Shown here: piece after piece, positions 57,470 through 64,000 of the stretch
Numbering within the stretch: position 1 is the first letter of the stretch
Layout of the letters: each line of letters begins with the position of its first letter
Assembly: GCF_905171775.1 (NCBI RefSeq)
Contig: NC_053494.1
Coordinates: 52,243,749 to 52,307,748, forward strand
From: Rana temporaria
Taxonomy: Eukaryota > Chordata > Amphibia > Anura > Ranidae
DNA length: 64,000 bases
Direction: 5' to 3'
The notes under the pieces: model-generated
What the model saw: the letters and a program-made list of their open reading frames with translations, nothing else
What the model was told of the DNA's origin: nothing
Databases searched by the model: none
Made by a program: the position numbers and the translations under genes

Positions 57470-58220
57470 CTCCAGATGAAATATGCATGCTCAGTCATTC
57501 AGAAACTGCAGCCTACCCATACAGGTTTGAAATCTGTGGAGCAGATCTCTAACCTTTTCCCATCTTCAGTCTCTGAAACAAGACTCAATTTTTTTTGCTT
57601 CCAGATGCAATATATTTGCTCTCGCCCTCAGAACGTATGGCCTATCCAATACAGACTTCAAAAGTGTGATGCAAATCGGGTTACGTTTTTTAATTTAATA
57701 AAGACAAAAAACACTTTATAATATATATTTTAATATTTTAATATTATAATATTTTAATTTCCAGATATCATATGCCCACACAGAAATTGCAGTCTGTCCA
57801 CATTGGCTTATTATCTGTGGTGCAAATCTGACCTTTTACATCTTTAGTCTCCAAAACAAGAGATTAATTTTCTAATTCTACATGCAATGTGCTTGCTCTC
57901 GGCCTCAGAAATTGTGGTCTATCTAACATAGGCTTGAAATTTGTGGTGCAAACAATTGCATTTTTTTATATTAAATGTGAAATAAATAGATACATTTTTA
58001 CATTCCAGATGCAATATACCAGCTAAATCCCTAAAACCTGTGGCCTGTTAAAAAAAAAAACTTAAAAGGTGTAGTGTTAAACTGTAAAAAATGTTCCTCT
58101 TGGGTCTCTGAATCAAGACAATACAGGGATTAATATATGTGATGCTAAAATGTGTAAAATGTTAACCTAATAAGTCTTTGAATCAAAACAATATTTTTTT
58201 TATTTTCAAATGTAATATGC
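57470..58220. repeat. Old tandem array, period about 120-150 bp (left part)
   Basis: Diverged units start near 57,471, 57,600, 57,760, 57,880, 58,005 and 58,195. Each has TTCCAGATGCAATATGCTTG-like, CTCAGAAACTGTGGCCTATC-like and GGTGCAAATCTGACC-like segments. The array continues after the TTAA element at 62,751. Confidence 0.75.
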
Positions 58221-59656
58221 TTAACCACTTGCCGACCAGCCGCCACAGTTTCACTGCGGCAGCGTGGCTCGGCTGGGCGAAACGTTATGTTACGTCGCTT
58301 TGCTCTGTGGCCACTAGGGGCACATGTGCACCACCAGAGGCATGCGCACGTGCATGCTGCTAGCCCCCGGAGCCGATGCAAGTGCACAGCAAGAACCGGG
58401 ATCTGTGTGTGTAAACACACAGATCCTGGTTCTCTCAGGGGAGAAATTACTGATCGTGTGTACAGTAGGTGAACCCGATTTTGTGTCAATCTCGCTCTCT
58501 TTCTCAGCGAGATTGAGCACCTACGAGCCCCATCGCGGGAGCCAGCGCCGAGCTGGCTTGCCGCGATGGATACAGAGCCGTCATAGAAGCGACGGGAGAT
58601 CCGACTTGGATTCCCGCCAATTCTACACGTGTGCGGCGTTTGTTATGAATCCTGAAGGGGAAGTCCCCGCCGGATTTTAAATAAAAATCCGGCATGGGTC
58701 CCCCCTCAGGAGCATACCGGGCCCTTAGGTCTGTTATGGGTTGTAAGGAGAGCCCCCCTACGCCGGAAAAAACGGCGTAGGGGGTCCCCCTACAATCCAT
58801 ACCAGACCCGTATCCAAAGCACGCTACCCGGCCAGCCAGGAAGGGAGTGGGGACGAGCGAGCGCCCCCCCCCCTCCTGAGCCGTACCAGGCTGCATGCCC
58901 TCAACATGGGGGGGTTGGGTGCTCTGGGGCAGGGGGGCGCACTGCGGCCCCCCCCACCTCAGAGCACCCTGTCCCCATGTTGATGAGGACAGGGCCCCTT
59001 CCCGACAACCCTGGCCGTTGGTTGTCGGGGTATGCGGGCGGGAGGCTTATCGGAATCTGGGAGCCCCCTTTAATAAGGGGGCCCCCAGATACCGGCCCCC
59101 CACCCTAAGTGAATGAGTATGGGGTACATCGTACCCCTACCCATTCACCTGCAAGAAAAGTGGTAAAAACACAAATAAACCACACAGTGTATTAAAATAT
59201 TTTATTTTTCTGCTCCGGAGGCCGCCCCCTGTCTTCTTTATTAGCTCTTTTACCAGGGGGGGCTTCTTCTTTGACGTCTTCGGGTGGGTGGGGGCCGCCG
59301 TCTGGTTCTCTTCCACCGCCGGGGGGGGGGTGGCTTTTAAAAAAGCCCCCACCCCCCCGGCGGGTTTCCTCCGGCGTCTTCGGCGGGGCTCTTCTTCTTC
59401 CGCTATCCCGACGGGTCTTCTCAACTCTCCGGGGTTCTCCTTCTGTCTTCGCCGCTCTCCGTTGTTGACTCGTCGCACCCCGGTTCTTCGTCTCGCTGTC
59501 CGGTGTCTTCTTCCGTGATGTACGTCTTCTCCTTCCGTGCTGTGATGAGTTCTTCTTCCGTGCTGTGACGTCATGTTCTTCACTTCTCTCCTTCTCCCGA
59601 TGTTGCCACGCCGGTCCTCCTCGCTGAAATGACGGATGCGCGCCTTGCATCGGACC

Positions 59657-59770
59657 TATATAGGCCTCACAGTCCCATCATGCTCTGTACCTACCCATGT
59701 GATACCTACCCACGTGGGTAGGTATCACATGGGTAGGTACAGAGCATGATGGGACTGTGAGGCCTATATA
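59657..59770. promoter_or_regulatory. Mirror-image divergent TATA boxes at palindrome 2 centre
   Basis: TATATA at 59657-59662 and 59765-59770 lie at equal distance from the centre, each followed outward by GG/CCGATGCAAGGCGCGC. Between them are GAGCATGATGGGACTG in both orientations and repeated ACCTACCCA/TGGGTAGGT motifs. Symmetric promoter by inference. Confidence 0.5.
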
Positions 59771-59776
59771 GGTCCG

Positions 59777-60229
59777 ATGCAAGGCGCGCATCCGTCATTT
59801 CAGCGAGAAGAGCCGGCGTGTCAACATCGGGAGAAGAAGAAAAGTGAAGAACATGACGTCACAGCACGGAAGAAGAACTCACAGCACGGAAGGAGAAGAC
59901 GTACATCACGGAAGAAGACACCGGACAGCGAGACGAAGAACCGGGGTGCGACGAGTCAACAACGGAGAGCGGCGAAGACAGAAGGAGAACCCCGGAGAGT
60001 TGAGAAGACCCGTCGGGATAGCGGAAGAAGAAGAGCCCCGCCGAAGACGCCGGAGGAAACCCGCCGGGGGGGTGGGGGCTTTTTTAAAAGCCACCCCCCC
60101 GGCGGTGGAAGAGAACCAGACGGCGGCCCCCACCCACCCGAAGACGTCAAAGAAGAAGCCCCCCCTGGTAAAAGAGCTAATAAAGAAGACAGGGGGCGGC
60201 CTCCGGAGCAGAAAAATAAAATATTTTAA
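59777..60229 (+). other. Mirrored basic open reading frame in palindrome arm (doubtful gene)
   Basis: 150 codons from ATG 59777 with a mirror copy on the minus strand (59650-59192, 152 codons). The start MQGAHPSFQR is shared with palindrome 1 (MQGALPSLQR at 7900-8025, which stops after 41 codons). The product is Arg/Lys/Pro-rich with no known domain. The ATG is only 7 nt after the TATA box, so a transcript started at the normal distance would lack it. I regard coding function as unlikely. Confidence 0.2.
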
Positions 60230-61726
60230 TACACTGTGTGGTTTATTTGTGTTTTTACCACTTTTCTTGCAGGTGAATGGGTAGGGGTACGATGTACCCC
60301 ATACTCATTCACTTAGGGTGGGGGGCCGGTATCTGGGGGCCCCCTTATTAAAGGGGGCTCCCAGATTCCGATAAGCCTCCCGCCCGCATACCCCGACAAC
60401 CAACGGCCAGGGTTGTCGGGAAGGGGCCCTGTCCTCATCAACATGGGGACAGGGTGCTCTGAGGTGGGGGGGGCCGCAGTGCGCCCCCCTGCCCCAGAGC
60501 ACCCAACCCCCCCATGTTGAGGGCATGCAGCCTGGTACGGCTCAGGAGGGGGGGGGCGCTCGCTCGTCCCCACTCCCTTCCTGGCTGGCCGGGTAGCGTG
60601 CTTTGGATACGGGTCTGGTATGGATTGTAGGGGGACCCCCTACGCCGTTTTTTCCGGCGTAGGGGGGCTCTCCTTACAACCCATAACAGACCTAAGGGCC
60701 CGGTATGCTCCTGAGGGGGGACCCATGCCGGATTTTTATTTAAAATCCGGCGGGGACTTCCCCTTCAGGATTCATAACAAACGCCGCACACGTGTAGAAT
60801 TGGCGGGAATCCAAGTCGGATCTCCCGTCGCTTCTATGACGCGCTTGCTGGAATGTGCTGTCACTATTCCAGTGAGTGTGAGATGTCGGCGAGATCTCGG
60901 CACCCTGTCGCCGAGTATCAGCGCGACGCTGTCGTGCTAAAAGCACAATATCACAAACACCTACTGTACATACTTTGTATGAACAGCGATCTGTCATTTC
61001 ACCTAGTAAGTCCCACCCCCCACCCCCCCTTTCAGTTAGAACATGCAGAGGGAACACAATTAACCACTTGATCACCCACTATTGTTAACTGCTTCCCTGC
61101 CAGTGAAATGTTTACAGTAATCCGTGTATTCTTATAGCACTAATCGCTGTAAAATTGTCAATGGTCCCAACAATGTGTAAAAAGTGTCTAATTTGTCTGC
61201 CATAATATCGCAGCCCTGATAAAAATCACTGATCACTGCCATTATTTGTAAAAAAAAAAAAAAAAAATTATAATAAAAATGCCATAATTCTATCCACTAT
61301 ATTGAAGATGCTATAACTTTTGCGCAAACCAATCAATATACGATTTTCAAATTTTTTTACAAAAAATATGTAGAATACATATCAGCCTAAACTGAGGATT
61401 TTTTTTTTTTTTTTTTTAAATGTGAGATATTTATTATAGCAAAAGTAAAAGATATTGGGGTTTATTTACTAAAGGCAAATTCACTTTGCACTGAAAGTGC
61501 ACTTGGAAGTGCAGACGCTGTAGATCCGAGGGGGACATGCAAGGAAAATAAAAAACAGCATTTAAGCTTGCACATGATTGTATAATAAAATCAGCAGAGC
61601 CTCCCTTCGTTTCAGATCTACCCCTCAGATTTACAGTGACTGCTTTACCTTTAAAAAAAAAGATTTACAGTGACTGCACTTCCAAGTGCACTTTCAGTGC
61701 AATTTCAAGTGCACTTTGCACTTAGA

Positions 61727-62443
61727 GGGCTAGATTCACATAGATCAGCGGATCTTTAGATCCGCGTGACCTATGTGATTTAAGATCCGCCGCCGCAAGT
61801 TTGAGAGGCAAGTGGGTAATTCACAAAACACTTACCTCCAAACTTGCGGCGGCGGATCGTAAATCCCCCGGCGGAATTCAAATTTTGCGGCTAGGGGGAG
61901 TGTAGCATTTAAATCAGGCGCGTCCCCGCGCCGATTTAAATGCGCCGTCCGCGAATTTTCCCGGCGTGCATTGCTCCCAATGACGTCACTAGGATGTCAT
62001 TGGTTTCGGCGTGAGCGTAACTCGCGTCCAGCGCGTTAGAGATTCGGCGTACGCAAACGACGTAAAAAAATTAAAAATCGACGCTGGAACGACTGCTATA
62101 CTTAACATTGGCTGCACCTCATAGAAGCAGGGGTAAGTATACGCCGGGAAAACCGCTACGTAAACATTGTAACGACACTGCGTCGGGCCCGCGTACGTTT
62201 GTGAATTGGCGTATCTCGCTGATTTACATATTTCTCAACGTAAATCAGCAAGAACGCCCCCCGCAGCCATTTTTAAATTGCAGTTAAGATCCAACGGTGT
62301 AACACAGTTACACCTGTCGGATCTTAGGCATATCTATGTGTAACTGATTCTATGAATCAGTCGCATAGATACGACGGGCCTAACTCAGAGATACGACGGT
62401 GTATCAGGAGATACACCGTCGTATCTCTTTGTGAATCTGGCCC
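61727..62443 (+). mobile_element. Harbinger-type MITE (717 bp)
   Basis: GGGCTAGATTCACATAGA and inverted TTGTGAATCTGGCCC; interior AAGATCCAACGGTGTAAC, terminal hairpin GATACGACGGTGTATC/GATACACCGTCGTATC. Flanks AGA and GTA do not form a clean TSD. Same family as 18,500. Confidence 0.85.
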
Positions 62444-62457
62444 GTAGTTTTCACTTG

Positions 62458-62534
62458 TAGTGCAAAGTGGATTTGCCTTTCGTAATTGTCACTAGAACAG
62501 TGACAATTACGAAAGGCAAATCCACTTTGCACTA
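62458..62534. repeat. Perfect 36-bp inverted repeat
   Basis: 62458-62493 and 62499-62534 are exact reverse complements separated by 5 nt, beginning TAGTGCAAAGTGGATTTGCC. It looks like a fold-back copying of the MITE end. Confidence 0.92.
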
Positions 62535-62750
62535 CAAATTGTGCCAGTTTATAGCACAAAACAGAAAAGACGCAGAGGTGATCAAATACCACCAAAAGAA
62601 AGCTCTATTTGTGGCAAAAAAGAACGCAAATTTTGTTTGGGTACAGCGTCGCAAGACCACCGAATTGTCAGTTAAATCGATGCAGTGCCAAACTGTAAAA
62701 AGTGCTCTGGTCAGGAAGGGGGTAAAATCTTCTGGGGCTGAAGCGGTTAA

Positions 62751-63130
62751 ACGCTCTGAAATTGAAGCCCGTGTATATAGGTTGAAGACGTGTAGTGAAA
62801 ATCTATGACATTTTTCGATCTTAAAAAAATGCATTATTTTTTTAGTTCCAGTTGCAATGTTCTTGTTTTCTCCCTCAGAAATTGCATCCCGTCTAAAAAA
62901 GGTTTAAAAAGCGTGCTGTAAATCTGTGTAATTTTTTAGCCTTTGGGAAATAGACATCATTTTGGGACATGAAATCTACTTGCTCTCTTCTTCTGAAACA
63001 GTGGACTATACAAAAGACAACAAAGTCCTGCTTTCAGTTAAAAAAAATTACACCATTATTTGTTTAATTAAGATTAAAGTTTGCTTGCTCACTACCTCAG
63101 ACATAGCAACCTAGCTAAAAAGGAATGCAT
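62751..63130. repeat. Old tandem array, right part
   Basis: Continuation of the 57,470 array: units near 62,751, 62,845, 62,965 and 63,075 keep CTCAGAAATTG-like and TTGCTTGCTC-like segments. Only weakly similar to each other. Confidence 0.6.
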
Positions 63131-63759
63131 ACTGCCAAACAAATCAGTTCTGTCTTTCCTGCTTGTGACTTGGGAAAATGTTACTAATTTAGTTACATAT
63201 AACACCTGCCAAGTCTCTCTGTCTCTTATTATGGCTTAATAAAAACACCTACTGTACATGGTGTGCAGTGTGTCCACAAAGTATATCTGGATATTAATGG
63301 TGACATAAAAAATAAATTTTTGTTTTTGCCTCATCTCTTGTTTAAAGACTTCATTTACACTGTACTGCATTGAGGCTCTGGCATTTAGCAGGAGCTGGAG
63401 GGCACTGTCCAGTCACCATCTCTACATATCTAATCATAACCATGCTGTACATATCTAATCATAACCATGGTGGTTTGGGGAGTAGGAGTGTACTTCAGAG
63501 CCCTTTGAAAAATATGCTATTAAATAAAATTGTATCATTTTTTTTCGTGTACATTTTTTCGTGTACATATTTGTATATTTACAGGGGCTGAGACACATGT
63601 CAACTATACACTAGATATATTATGTAGCTTTGGGCCACCATGGCTATTATTAGATATGTAGAGATGCTTGCCTATAATATTTGGCCAATATTTATTAGCT
63701 TATGTTAAGAGTGTTGGAAGTTTTGACCTCAGGTCCCCCATTTCATTGAACCTCTATAG
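63131..63759. other. Unassigned sequence
   Basis: No gene or repeat ends recognised. Confidence 0.5.
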
Positions 63760-64000
63760 CAGTGGTTCTCAAGCTGGGGGTCGGGACCCAGTCGGGGGTC
63801 GAATGACAATTTGCCAGGGGTCACCGAGTCCTGGGCTGTTCCTGAAGCCTGCACTGCTCTCCCAGCCTTAAGGGCTGTCCCTAGAGCCTGCGGCCGCCCA
63901 CTCAACCTCTTTGCAGCCGCCCATTCGGTTCACAGCATGGCTGGGGGGCAGAGACTAAAGGTCAGCTGACTGGTGAGGAATGTGAAGTGGGAGGGGCAAG
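63760..64000. mobile_element. hAT element left end, cut by window edge
   Basis: CAGTGGTTCTCAAGCTGGGG is a typical hAT terminus, then GGGTCGGGACCCAGTCGGGG. The right end lies outside the window. Confidence 0.7.

Larger units (their letters stand above)
58579..60841. mobile_element. Giant near-perfect palindrome 2 (arms about 1.13 kb)
   Basis: Left CGTCATAGAAGCGACGGGAG is matched by CTCCCGTCGCTTCTATGACG at the right end, and the arms are reverse complements all the way to the centre CACGTG (59711-59716), with only a few single-base or short-indel differences. Outer end sequence GTCATAGAAGC is a candidate terminus; no TSD was found. Each arm holds TATATA, a purine-rich body and AATAAA (60215-60220; mirror 59201-59206). 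Same family as palindrome 1. Confidence 0.93.
61459..62537. mobile_element. MITE with GGCAAATTCACTTTGCACT ends, interrupted by a Harbinger MITE
   Basis: Left GGCAAATTCACTTTGCACTG; right AGTGCAAAGTGGATTTGCC at 62,459. Internal AAGTGCACTTTCAGTGC palindromic motifs. It splits the TTAA element between TATAGCAAAAGTAAAAG and TTATAGCAC. The right side is extended by a hairpin duplication. Confidence 0.7.
58225..62746 (+). mobile_element. TTAA-type DNA transposon (subfamily A) with two large nested insertions
   Basis: TTAA at 58221-58224 and 62747-62750; ends CCACTTGCCGACCAGCCGCC and CTGGGGCTGAAGCGG. Own sequence is about 58,225-58,578, 60,842-61,458 and 62,538-62,746, with the usual landmarks (GATCTGTGTGTGTAAACACA, ATAACTTTTGCGCAAACCAA, GAGGTGATCAAATACCACCA). 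The palindrome and a 1.1 kb composite MITE lie inside. Confidence 0.85.

Noticed and set aside
1..64000. tRNA, rRNA or snRNA genes
   Set aside because: No cloverleaf boxes or conserved RNA motifs recognised by eye on either strand; a covariance search was not possible.

Overview
The window reads as intergenic DNA from a large, transposon-rich vertebrate genome, most likely an amphibian. A ranid-type frog is my inference from the mix and style of repeats: TTAA-duplicating elements, Harbinger MITEs with GGGCCAGATTCAC ends, many hAT MITEs, Tc1, and a truncated L1. I see no bacterial features, rRNA, tRNA or convincing conserved host gene. Many insertions are dated by target-site duplications (TSDs) that can be read directly, so the region can be unpacked as nested layers.

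0-6 kb: a divergent pair of intact, spliced genes. A Myb/SANT-like protein (minus, three exons, 339 aa) and a MADF-domain protein (plus, two coding exons, 328 aa) share a repeat-containing promoter region. They look like accessory DNA-binding proteins of a PIF/Harbinger-type transposon or domesticated derivatives; no transposase is visible beside them. 6-11.4 kb: a Harbinger MITE carrying a second MITE, a ~2 kb near-perfect giant palindrome and a Tc1/mariner element. 11.4-33 kb: TTAA-type elements, hAT elements with perfect 8-bp TSDs, Harbinger MITEs and three minisatellites. 33.3-34.4 kb: a 5'-truncated L1-type LINE with a 12-bp TSD. 34-45 kb: mostly old single-copy DNA, a Harbinger MITE, and two ~1 kb LTR-like elements. 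45-48.5 kb: a TTAA element and a 1 kb minisatellite. 48.8-52.4 kb: a decayed autonomous Harbinger element with a Myb-like gene (two frameshifts) and a DDE transposase gene whose third catalytic residue is deleted. 53-57.2 kb: further MITEs and a 2.1 kb hAT that contains a TTAA element. 57.5-63.1 kb: an old tandem array split by a 4.5 kb TTAA element, which carries a second giant palindrome (arms ~1.13 kb).

The most unusual objects are the two giant palindromes (centres near 7,834 and 59,713). Each has identical divergent TATA boxes at the centre and a mirrored polyadenylation signal in each arm, so each is built like two mirror-image transcription units fired from one hairpin centre. A degraded single-arm relative lies at about 54.7-55.05 kb. 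The two palindromes belong to one family but differ clearly from each other, while the arms within each are almost identical. Long open frames in the minisatellites and palindromes should not be taken for genes.
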